DNA of 35,595 nucleotides. It comes from Acidobacteriota bacterium. Its GTDB lineage: Bacteria; Acidobacteriota; Terriglobia; Terriglobales; Acidobacteriaceae. A program made the position numbers and the translations under genes. A model generated the notes under the pieces. It was not told where the DNA came from. It searched no databases and saw nothing but the letters and a program-made list of their open reading frames with translations. Where the stretch lies: assembly GCA_021791875.1 (NCBI GenBank), contig JAJYVU010000037.1, forward strand, positions 1 through 35,595. Reading direction: 5' to 3'. Of the stretch, positions 25,303-32,547 are shown piece after piece. Position 1 is the stretch's first letter. Every line of letters begins with the position of its first letter.

Positions 25303-25689
25303 TCAAACCCGTTCCGCCGGATGCTCTGACTGCCGCACCTGCCACCACCGCGCGCCCCGCCACGCATAGATTCCCAGGTTCAGTGAGCACACAATCACCG
25401 CGCCCGTAATGATCAGGTCCACCGGTAAATTCGGATACACAATCTCCTCCAGGTAGTGCTCCAGAAAATCCCCGCGAAATCCCTTCATCCCGGCCTGCGT
25501 CATCGCCCACTGCTCCGCCAGCGTCAGCGGGCACGGCCATGGCCCCACCTCGGCGATAATGCCCCACACCAGCGCCAGCACGTGAAACACGCTCCAGCCC
25601 GGCCGCCCGCGCGTCCAGAGCGCACCCAGCACCACCCACGCCATCCATGTCAGGTGCACCGCCAGAACCAGGCTCACCAGCGCATCCAC
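25303..25689 (-). CDS. DUF2784 membrane protein
   Basis: A 128-aa protein with three or four membrane helices (LVSLVLAVHLTWMAWVVLGAL, WSVFHVLALVWGIIAEV, LIITGAVIVCSLNLGIYAW). The PWPCPLTLAEQWA motif and FLEHYLEEIVYPNLP are the hallmark of DUF2784. It starts with GTG at 25689, preceded by AGGAGG at 8 nt. The family has no established function. It lies just upstream of the TonB receptor on the same strand and is divergent from the beta-propeller gene. Confidence 0.88.
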   Translation of the reverse strand: MDALVSLVLAVHLTWMAWVVLGALWTRGRPGWSVFHVLALVWGIIAEVGPWPCPLTLAEQWAMTQAGMKGFRGDFLEHYLEEIVYPNLPVDLIITGAVIVCSLNLGIYAWRGARWWQVRQSEHPAERV

Positions 25690-25793
25690 GCGTGCATCCT
25701 CCTGCGCTTCCTTTTTACGCCCATTCTCTTACGATGCAAGGCGGCAATCATCCCGGCTACCATGGAGTTGTTTGTCCAAGGAGTCAACCAGCC

Positions 25794-26825
25794 ATGCCCC
25801 AGCTCTGGATAACGCTTCTCGCCACCCTCCTTGTCTTCTTTGCGCCCGGCCCGTCCGTGTCAACTCAGCCGCATGCCATCCCCGGCAGCGGCATGGCGCT
25901 CGTCGCCAACATCCCCATGCCCGGCCCGCCGGTTCGCTTCGACTATCAGTCCTTCAATCCCGCCACGGGGCTTCTCTACATTTCGCACATGAACGCCAGC
26001 CACCTCGTTGTCTTCAATGTGCGTACCCGCAAAGTCGTCGCCAATCTTCCCGGCTTCAGCAGCGTGCACGGCGTCTTCGTCGTGCCACGGCTGCATCGCA
26101 TCTACGCCTCCGCCACCGGCGAGCATCAGGTCCTCGCCGTCGATACCCGTACCCTCAAGATCATCGGACGCGCCGGCCCCATCGACTACCCTGACGGCAT
26201 CGCCTACGCGCCCCGCCAGAACCGCGTCTTCGTCTCCGACGAGCACGGCGGCGTCGACGCCGTCATCAATGCCCGCACCAATCGCCTCATCACCAAAATT
26301 CCCCTCGGCGGCGGAGCCGGCAACACCGTCTACGATCCCAGCACCGGCAACATCCTCGTCGCCGTCCACCATCTCGACCAACTCGTCACCATAGACCCCG
26401 CACGCGCCGTCATCACCCATCGCCTTTATCTTCCCGGCATCGCCGACCCTCACGGCATCGCCCTCGACAACGCTGCCCATCTGGCCTTCATCGCCGGTGA
26501 ATCCAATCACTCCCTCGCCGTCGTCAATCTCACCACCATGAAAATGCTCGGCAAATACGAAGTCGGCGACGACCCCGACGTCCTTGCCTTCGATCCCGGC
26601 CTCCAGCGCCTCTACGTCGCCGCTGAATCCGGCACCGTCGCCATCTTCCATCTCACCGGCACGCGGCTCGCCCGCATCGGCACCCTCCAGATGCCCCATG
26701 CCCACACCGTTTCCATCGATCCCTCCACGCATCTGGTTTATTTCCCGTTGCAGGACGTCCACGGCCACCCAATCCTGCGCATTCTGCGGCCCTTGGCGCA
26801 GGCATCCGCCCGGCGCACACGGTAA
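25794..26825 (+). CDS. Secreted YncE-like beta-propeller protein
   Basis: A 343-aa exported protein: signal peptide MPQLWITLLATLLVFFAPGP, then a seven-bladed-type propeller built of repeats with the pattern D-P-x-T-G-x-x-Y/V-V-A (FNPATGLLYISHMNASHLVV, YDPSTGNILVAVHHLDQLVTI, FDPGLQRLYVAAESGTVAIF). This is the YncE/YVTN family, of unclear general function and often a binding or scaffold protein. The ATG at 25794 is preferred over the open frame from 25647 because AAGGAG lies 11 nt upstream and the signal peptide starts there. It precedes the asparagine synthetase-like gene by 174 bp; co-function is not evident. Confidence 0.85.
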   Translation: MPQLWITLLATLLVFFAPGPSVSTQPHAIPGSGMALVANIPMPGPPVRFDYQSFNPATGLLYISHMNASHLVVFNVRTRKVVANLPGFSSVHGVFVVPRLHRIYASATGEHQVLAVDTRTLKIIGRAGPIDYPDGIAYAPRQNRVFVSDEHGGVDAVINARTNRLITKIPLGGGAGNTVYDPSTGNILVAVHHLDQLVTIDPARAVITHRLYLPGIADPHGIALDNAAHLAFIAGESNHSLAVVNLTTMKMLGKYEVGDDPDVLAFDPGLQRLYVAAESGTVAIFHLTGTRLARIGTLQMPHAHTVSIDPSTHLVYFPLQDVHGHPILRILRPLAQASARRTR

Positions 26826-26999
26826 ATCACCGCATCGTGCTTCCCACCCTCACTGTTTCCGCGGGTGTGGTAGCCTACCTTCAATTCGCGTAGCCGTGAC
26901 ATGCCGTCTACAGCGCTTAATGGTCGATCACCTTCCCCCTCTTGTCAGGTGTTCGCCAGATGATCTCAATCTGCAGTTCTAGGCAGGGAGCCAGCATTC

Positions 27000-28820
27000 A
27001 TGTGCGGAATCGCCGGGATACTTTCACAAGACCACGATCTTGTGCAGTCGCCCGTCGTCGCGGATAAATTACTGGCATCGCTGGCCCGTCGCGGCCCAGA
27101 CGGCTCCGGCTTGTGGCGCGATCCCAATCACCACCTCCTCTTCGCGCACACCCGCCTCGCCATTCTCGACCCCACCTCCCGCTCCGACCAGCCCATGCAC
27201 TCCGCGGATGGCCGCTATGTCCTTGTCTTTAACGGCGAAATCTACAACTACCGAGAGCTTCGCGCTGAGCTCATCTCCCGCGGACACACCTTCCAGACCT
27301 CCGGCGATACTGAAGTTGTCCTTTCGCTCTTTGCTGAGCAAGGTCCGGCTGGCTTTTCCCGTTTGCGTGGAATGTTCGCCATCGCCATTTGGGACAAGCA
27401 GAACCAGCAGCTCACTCTCGCCCGTGATCCTCTCGGCATTAAGCCCCTCTACTGGGCCACATCTGCGGATGCCTCCACTCCTCTCTTGACCTTCGCGTCG
27501 CAGGTTAAGACGGTAAAACAGGTTCCCGGCGTCGATCTTTCCCCCAATCCCGCCGGGCATGCTGGCTTTTATCTCTGGGGCTCGGTTCCCGAACCGCACA
27601 CCCTCTACCGTGGAATCCACTCCCTGCCGCCCGGCTCGTTCCTTGAAATCAGCGCCGGTCAGCAACCTCGCATCCAGCCATTCGCCTCTCCCGTCACTGC
27701 CTTCCAGGCGGAAAACAACGCCGGTACCCCGACCAACCGCGAGGAGATGCTCGCCAGCCTTCATCATGTGCTGCTCGAATCGTTGGCCATGCACCTCCGT
27801 TCCGATGTTCCGGTAGCCACATTCCTCTCCGCCGGCCGCGACTCCGGCGCCATTGCATCCCTGGCCGCCGAGCTTTCCGCCGAAAACGTCCATGCCCTCA
27901 CCCTCGGCTTCGACGAAATGCACAAAACTCCGCTGGACGAGGTGCCTCTCGCGCAGGAAGTCGCCCGTTCCCTGCATCTCAATCATGAATTTCAGTACAT
28001 TCAGCGCTCCCACTTCATCGCCGACCGCGAAGACCTCCTCGAAGCCATGGATCAGCCCACCATTGATGGCGTCAATTCCTACTTCATCGGCAAACTCGCC
28101 CGTCACTTCGGCTTCAAGGTTGCGCTCAGCGGCCTCGGCGGAGACGAACTCTTCGGTGGATACCCAAGCTTTCGTCAAATCCCGCGCTCCGTTCGGCTCC
28201 TTGCCGTCGGCAACGGCTTTCCCTCCATCGGTCGCGCCTTCCGCGTCGTAACGGCTCCGTTCATGGCCCGCTTCACCTCGCCCAAATACGCAGGCCTGCT
28301 CGAATACGGCGGCTCCTTCGGCGGCGCCTATCTCCTTCGCCGCGGACTCTACATGCCATGGGAACTCCCTCATGTCATGGACCCGGACATGGCCCGTCTC
28401 GGCTGGCGCCAGCTATCTGCCGTCGATCAGCTCAACGAATTCATCCGCCCGCTCCAACCCGTCCAGCCCGCCTCCGCTCGCGACTTCCTCCGCGTCGCCG
28501 TGCTCGAACTCTGCTTCTACATGCGCTCCCAGCTCCTCCGGGACACCGACTGGGCCGGCATGGCGCACTCTGTCGAAATTCGCGTCCCCTTCGTCGACAT
28601 GCAGCTCCTTCACGACCTCGCACCCCTGCGCCTCGGCAGTTTTCCTCCGCACAAGCCCGACATCACCGCATGCCTCCGGCAGCCTTTGCCCGCGAGTGTC
28701 CTCAACCGTCCCAAAACCGGCTTCGCCGTCCCCATTCGCGAGTGGATCCAGAGCGACGTCCTCCAGGAACGCGGCCTCCGCAGCTGGGCCAGGTTCGTTT
28801 ACAGCCGCTTCGCCGCCTGA
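27000..28820 (+). CDS. asnB: Asparagine synthetase-like glutamine amidotransferase with altered PP-loop
   Basis: A 606-aa two-domain enzyme. The N-terminal class II amidotransferase begins MCGIAGIL, with Cys2 as nucleophile, and shows RRGPDGSG and FNGEIYNYRELR. The C-terminal synthetase domain has the ATP-pyrophosphatase loop as FLSAGRDSGAIAS (residues 277-282 SAGRDS), where the standard is SGGxDS, then LSGLGGDELFGGYPSF. The function would be ATP-dependent amide transfer to Asp or to another acid. Such stand-alone AsnB variants often act in cell-surface polysaccharide or secondary-metabolite pathways, so the acceptor is open. GGGAG lies upstream of the ATG. cruF-like follows 12 nt later, almost certainly in the same operon. 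Confidence 0.92.
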   Translation: MCGIAGILSQDHDLVQSPVVADKLLASLARRGPDGSGLWRDPNHHLLFAHTRLAILDPTSRSDQPMHSADGRYVLVFNGEIYNYRELRAELISRGHTFQTSGDTEVVLSLFAEQGPAGFSRLRGMFAIAIWDKQNQQLTLARDPLGIKPLYWATSADASTPLLTFASQVKTVKQVPGVDLSPNPAGHAGFYLWGSVPEPHTLYRGIHSLPPGSFLEISAGQQPRIQPFASPVTAFQAENNAGTPTNREEMLASLHHVLLESLAMHLRSDVPVATFLSAGRDSGAIASLAAELSAENVHALTLGFDEMHKTPLDEVPLAQEVARSLHLNHEFQYIQRSHFIADREDLLEAMDQPTIDGVNSYFIGKLARHFGFKVALSGLGGDELFGGYPSFRQIPRSVRLLAVGNGFPSIGRAFRVVTAPFMARFTSPKYAGLLEYGGSFGGAYLLRRGLYMPWELPHVMDPDMARLGWRQLSAVDQLNEFIRPLQPVQPASARDFLRVAVLELCFYMRSQLLRDTDWAGMAHSVEIRVPFVDMQLLHDLAPLRLGSFPPHKPDITACLRQPLPASVLNRPKTGFAVPIREWIQSDVLQERGLRSWARFVYSRFAA

Positions 28821-28832
28821 CCCCGGAAACCC

Positions 28833-29681
28833 ATGTCGACATCGCATCCTCCACTCACTCGCGCCCTTCGCTACGCCACGCTCCTGCTCTTCGCCGTCAT
28901 GCTCTATGTCATCGGCGCCGCCATGACGCACCCCTGGCTGCACCTCCCCAACATCGGCAACACTCCCTTCACCCTCTTCTTCACTGCCTTCGCGCTCACC
29001 CACGCCGCCGTCACCCTTGGCCCGCGCCCCGCCGCGTGGTTCTTCTCGCTCGCCGCCGTCATCTCCTGGTGCTTTGAGGAGCTCGGCGTCGCCACCGGCC
29101 TCGTCTACGGTCCCTACCATTACAGCGCTATGCTTGGCGTCCGCTTGGGATACGTCCCCATCCTCATCCCGCTCGCCTGGTTCATGATGCTCTACCCCTC
29201 CTGGCGCGTCGCACAGGTCCTCATGCCCCCGCCTGCCGCCAAGTTCCGCTGGCCGTTCCTGCTCGCCCAGTCCGCTGTCGCCGCCATGGTCATTTCCGCA
29301 TGGGACGCCGTCATGGACCCCGCCATGACCGCCTCCGGTTACTGGATCTGGCGCCACGGCGGCCCTTATTTCGGCGTTCCCCTCCAAAATTACGCCGGAT
29401 GGCTCCTCACTACCCTCACCATCTACTTCCTCACCGGCCTCTTCTTCGCCCGCGCCGCACGCCACCCGCTCAACCTCGCCGCCCTCAACCCGCTCGCCTC
29501 AGATCCTTACGCCGCTCTCCCCGTCCTGCTCTATGCCTGGTTCGCCCTTCGCTACATCGTCAATGAACCCAATGCAGCCTTCCACGTCATCGCCCTCTTC
29601 TCCATGGGATTCCCCGCCATCCTGGCCACCCTCCGCCTTCTCACGCAGCACGGCAATGCTCCGGAATCAAGGGCCTGCTGA
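28833..29681 (+). CDS. Carotenoid biosynthesis protein, CruF-like (DUF422)
   Basis: A 282-aa membrane protein with about seven hydrophobic helices. It matches the Caroten_synth/DUF422 family, with WCFEELGVATGLVYGPYHYSAMLGVRLGYVPILIPLAWFMM and DAVMDPAMTASGYWIWRHGGPYFGVPLQNYAGWLLT, where the conserved Glu, Asp and Trp cluster. Known members are CruF (carotenoid 1',2'-hydratase) and bisanhydrobacterioruberin hydratase, which add water to the psi-end of carotenoids. It is 12 nt after the asparagine synthetase-like gene and converges on the PAP2 gene, with 6 bp between them. A CrtI-like gene is in the window, but phytoene synthase is not. The substrate is not known. Confidence 0.85.
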   Translation: MSTSHPPLTRALRYATLLLFAVMLYVIGAAMTHPWLHLPNIGNTPFTLFFTAFALTHAAVTLGPRPAAWFFSLAAVISWCFEELGVATGLVYGPYHYSAMLGVRLGYVPILIPLAWFMMLYPSWRVAQVLMPPPAAKFRWPFLLAQSAVAAMVISAWDAVMDPAMTASGYWIWRHGGPYFGVPLQNYAGWLLTTLTIYFLTGLFFARAARHPLNLAALNPLASDPYAALPVLLYAWFALRYIVNEPNAAFHVIALFSMGFPAILATLRLLTQHGNAPESRAC

Positions 29682-29687
29682 CGCGAG

Positions 29688-30665
29688 CTACTTCCTCAAA
29701 GTCGCAGCAGATGCATCCGGCCTCACCCGGTGAACAATAGGGTACGTAATCGCAAGCGCCACTCCGCCCACCAACAGCCCCGCCGCCACGTCGGTAAAGT
29801 AGTGCCACCCCAGCGCCACCGTGGACACACACACCAGAGCCATTAGCACCCAGGACACAGTCCGCAGCTGGCGAACCGAACCCACCGCCACCGCGCACAG
29901 CAGTGCGAGCGTCGCATGGAATGACGGGAACGTTACAATCCCTGCCCGCGCCATATCCAGTTGCAGTGGAACACCTGATCGAAGCTCTAGCAGGTACTGC
30001 GCGACCGACCACTGCAGCTTCGTCGGCGAGTAACCCTCTACCGACCAAGGCCCCAGCGAAGGCCACTGCCAGAACAAGGCCACCGTAATGAAAAGAGCCA
30101 CCGTGACCGACAAAATAAACTGCTGCGACCACCGCACCCTTCCCATCAGCGAAGGAATAATCAGTGCCGCCACCATGAAAACTATGGTCAGGTTGTAAGT
30201 CAAGGCAAGCACCAGCCGAAGCACCGGCCAGCCAGCTATCCAATGCACTACCGCAACCGTGCTAACTCCCGCCCACCTGTCCATCCAGGCCAGTTGATGG
30301 TCAACCATAGGGTGGTGATTTCTCCCCGCAAGCTGCACCAGCACCGATAGAAAAGTCGAAAGTACCACCGTTACAATCACCATCTCGACCACTTCAATCA
30401 GTTTCGGCAGCGGTCGCCAGTGGCAGTACGCCAGGCACGCAACCAGCATCACCAGGCTCGGTACAGAACCCCATACATGGCTCAGCCCGCCTAACCGATC
30501 TATGCGGCACCAAACAATTTCTAGCGGAACCAGCACCGCCATCACCAACCCAATCGCCACATAATATGGCGAGTAATAGCGTCGAAAGTCCAGCCGATAC
30601 CGCCCAGCCGGTGTCTGTGCAGTTAATTGATCTCTCACATTTGTCTCTTCGGTCTGGATAGTCAT
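29688..30665 (-). CDS. PAP2-family membrane phosphatase
   Basis: A 325-aa protein with multiple membrane helices. The PAP2/Aur1-like signature is seen: TFPSFHATLALL (active-site SFHA) and LGWHYFTDVAAGLLVGG (catalytic His with its Asp), after a loop containing the third conserved motif less clearly. These enzymes remove or transfer phosphate on lipid or isoprenoid phosphates or inositol-phosphate headgroups in the membrane. The group here resembles the inositolphosphotransferase branch (PAP2_3). The substrate is unknown. It converges on the CruF-like gene and begins 250 bp from the divergent STAS gene. Confidence 0.87.
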   Translation of the reverse strand: MTIQTEETNVRDQLTAQTPAGRYRLDFRRYYSPYYVAIGLVMAVLVPLEIVWCRIDRLGGLSHVWGSVPSLVMLVACLAYCHWRPLPKLIEVVEMVIVTVVLSTFLSVLVQLAGRNHHPMVDHQLAWMDRWAGVSTVAVVHWIAGWPVLRLVLALTYNLTIVFMVAALIIPSLMGRVRWSQQFILSVTVALFITVALFWQWPSLGPWSVEGYSPTKLQWSVAQYLLELRSGVPLQLDMARAGIVTFPSFHATLALLCAVAVGSVRQLRTVSWVLMALVCVSTVALGWHYFTDVAAGLLVGGVALAITYPIVHRVRPDASAATLRK

Positions 30666-30788
30666 CTGGCGCCATCAAATTTTAACTTCTATAACTTTAC
30701 CCCGCGCTCTTGTTCTGCTGCGCCCCCGTTGTCGCGACTTGTCTCATGCGGCTGCAGGCTCTTTCATAAGCCCAGCCCCATCCTCGGT

Positions 30789-30912
30789 CTAAAGTGTTGT
30801 CCTCGCTACCCTCCGCCTCCTTACCCGCCCGGCGCCGGCCCACATCCACCCGCCTGAGATCCACCCTCCCGCTTTTCTGTTGGCGGACCGCGCAAATGGG
30901 GCTAAAGTGTTG
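30789..30912 (+). repeat. Direct repeat CTAAAGTGTTG upstream of the STAS gene
   Basis: The 11-mer occurs at 30789-30799 and again at 30902-30912, 113 bp apart. The second copy contains the TAAAGT box that sits 7 nt before the STAS start codon. The first copy lies in otherwise non-coding DNA and may be a second promoter. Confidence 0.6.
30903..30908 (+). promoter_or_regulatory. -10 box for the STAS gene, probably leaderless
   Basis: TAAAGT followed by 7 bases and ATG; no ribosome site is present. The predicted RNA start falls at the start codon. Confidence 0.4.
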
Positions 30913-30915
30913 CCC

Positions 30916-31233
30916 ATGCCTTTCGACGCCTCTTTTGCCCAACTCCCAGACCAAACCGTCGAAGTCAAACTCAACGGAACCATGACTCTCGGGACTACCC
31001 TCAAACTCTTCGAGTCTCAGCTGCGCTCCACGCTCTCTGACGGCACACGCCACGTCGTCCTCGATATGGAATCCCTCACCTACATGGACAGTGCCGGCCT
31101 CGGCCTCCTTGTCTTCACCAGCGCTGAGATCTCTAACCGCGGCGGAACCCTCACCCTTCGCGGAGTCAACCAGCGCATCCGCGATCTCCTCCACCTCACC
31201 CGCACTGACACGCTCCTCCGCTTCGAACCCTGA
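30916..31233 (+). CDS. STAS-domain protein (anti-sigma factor antagonist-like)
   Basis: A 105-aa single STAS domain. The motif LTYMDSAGLGLLVF carries the conserved Ser59 (DSAG) that is phosphorylated by anti-sigma kinases in SpoIIAA/RsbV proteins. The pattern VEVKLNGTMTLGTTLKLFES and GGTLTLRGVNQRIRDLLHLTRTDTLLRF fits the family. Such proteins bind and release anti-sigma factors in a phosphorylation switch, but no kinase or sigma factor is adjacent, so the partner is unknown. The ATG at 30916 is preferred over a TTG at 30880. It lies 52 bp upstream of the esterase gene on the same strand. Confidence 0.9.
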   Translation: MPFDASFAQLPDQTVEVKLNGTMTLGTTLKLFESQLRSTLSDGTRHVVLDMESLTYMDSAGLGLLVFTSAEISNRGGTLTLRGVNQRIRDLLHLTRTDTLLRFEP

Positions 31234-31271
31234 ACCTCCTCCTGCGTCAGCCAGTCATCCCCGGACTGCGC

Positions 31272-31277
31272 TATCCT
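31272..31277 (+). promoter_or_regulatory. -10 box for the esterase gene, probably leaderless
   Basis: TATCCT lies 8 nt before the ATG; no Shine-Dalgarno sequence precedes it. The same box and spacing recur before the gene at 32548. Confidence 0.45.
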
Positions 31278-31285
31278 CGTAGCCG

Positions 31286-32500
31286 ATGAAACGGCTAACC
31301 TATCCCGCTCTTCCCGCGCTCCTCGCCACCCTCCTCGCCGTCCCCGCTCTCGCTCAAACGCAGACTCCGGCCACGCCGCCCAAAACCTCCCACGCACCCG
31401 TCCAGCGCGTCCCCAAAATTCCACCTGTCGGACCCCGCCGCGCCATCATCGTGCCCATTCGTAACCCGCACGCTCCCGGCATGGTTCCTGCCAAAGAACT
31501 TCCAGACGGTACCGTCCCGCCCCCCGACGCCGACGGCAACTTCATCATCGGCCCCACCCATCCGCCCGCCCCGGCCACCGTCCCCGACCCTGCCGTCCCG
31601 CAGGGCAGCGTCTGCAGCTTCATCATGACCTCGGCGGAAAGCCGCTATTATCCCGGCATCGCACGCACCCCCGGAACCTTCGGCCATCCTGACCCGCACA
31701 ACCCTGCGCGCCTCCTCGTTCCCACCAGCCATCCCCAGTCCTGGAAGCGCACCGTCTGGGTCTACATTCCCACCCAGTACCGCCCTGGCGTCGCCGCGCC
31801 CTTCATCGTCGATCAGGATGGTCCCGACCCCCTCCTCTTCACCACCGTCAATAACCTCATCGCTCAGCACCTCATCCCCGTCATGCTCGCCATAGCCATT
31901 CAGAACGGCGGCGGAGACGCACAGGGCTCCGAGCGCGGCCTCGAATACGACACCGTCTCTGGCCGCTACGGCGACTTCGTCCAGCATGAAGTGCTCCCGC
32001 GCGTCGCCTCCACCTGCCACGTCCGTCTCACCCGTAATCCCAACGGCCGCGCCGCCATGGGCGGCAGCTCCGGCGGCGCCGCGGCCTTCATCATGGCCTG
32101 GTTCCATCCCAACTGGTTCCGCCGCGTCCTCACTTACTCCGGCACCTACGTCAACCAGCAATGGCCCTGGAACCCCAAGCTCCCCGGTGGCGCATGGGAC
32201 CTCCACTCCCGCCTCATCCCCAACTCCCCGCGCAAGCCCATCCGCGTCTGGATGGAGGTCGGCGACCGCGACCTCTACTATCCCAACGTCATGCGAGACG
32301 GCATGCACGACTGGGTCGTCGCCAACGAGGACATGGCCCGCGCCCTCGCCGCCAAACACTACCATTACCAGTTCGTCTTCGCCCGTAATGCTCACCACGT
32401 CGACCACGCAGTCAAAGAGCAAACCCTCCCCGAAGCCCTCGAATACATCTGGCACGGCTACCCCATCCGCGACAAACACGCAGTGACAAGAGCGAAATAG
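31286..32500 (+). CDS. Secreted esterase (enterochelin esterase/esterase D-like)
   Basis: A 404-aa exported enzyme. The signal peptide MKRLTYPALPALLATLLAVP ends ALAQ. A Pro-rich linker precedes the alpha/beta-hydrolase core: RTVWVYIPTQYRPGVAAPFIVDQDG near the start, AMGGSSGGAAAF with the nucleophile Ser262, EVGDRDLYYPNVMRDGMHDW (likely acid region) and HHVDHAVKEQTLPEALEYIWHGY with the catalytic His. It belongs to the PF00756-type esterases, which cleave ester links in siderophores or feruloyl/acetyl groups on plant polymers; export favours polysaccharide-linked esters. The substrate is not known. The start is near-identical to that of the next gene (see 32548). Confidence 0.85.
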   Translation: MKRLTYPALPALLATLLAVPALAQTQTPATPPKTSHAPVQRVPKIPPVGPRRAIIVPIRNPHAPGMVPAKELPDGTVPPPDADGNFIIGPTHPPAPATVPDPAVPQGSVCSFIMTSAESRYYPGIARTPGTFGHPDPHNPARLLVPTSHPQSWKRTVWVYIPTQYRPGVAAPFIVDQDGPDPLLFTTVNNLIAQHLIPVMLAIAIQNGGGDAQGSERGLEYDTVSGRYGDFVQHEVLPRVASTCHVRLTRNPNGRAAMGGSSGGAAAFIMAWFHPNWFRRVLTYSGTYVNQQWPWNPKLPGGAWDLHSRLIPNSPRKPIRVWMEVGDRDLYYPNVMRDGMHDWVVANEDMARALAAKHYHYQFVFARNAHHVDHAVKEQTLPEALEYIWHGYPIRDKHAVTRAK

Positions 32501-32533
32501 CAGCACTGCACTACACAAAACCACAAATTGCGT

Positions 32534-32539
32534 TATCCT
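32534..32539 (+). promoter_or_regulatory. -10 box for the unknown secreted protein, probably leaderless
   Basis: TATCCT lies 8 nt before the ATG, exactly as in front of the esterase gene. No Shine-Dalgarno sequence precedes the ATG. Confidence 0.45.
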
Positions 32540-32547
32540 TCTAACCG

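Noticed and set aside
26008..28251. Long secondary open frames overlapping the beta-propeller and asnB genes
   Set aside because: Low-complexity Ser/Pro/Ala-rich or Glu/Gly-rich translations in alternate frames of GC-rich genes, without family similarity.
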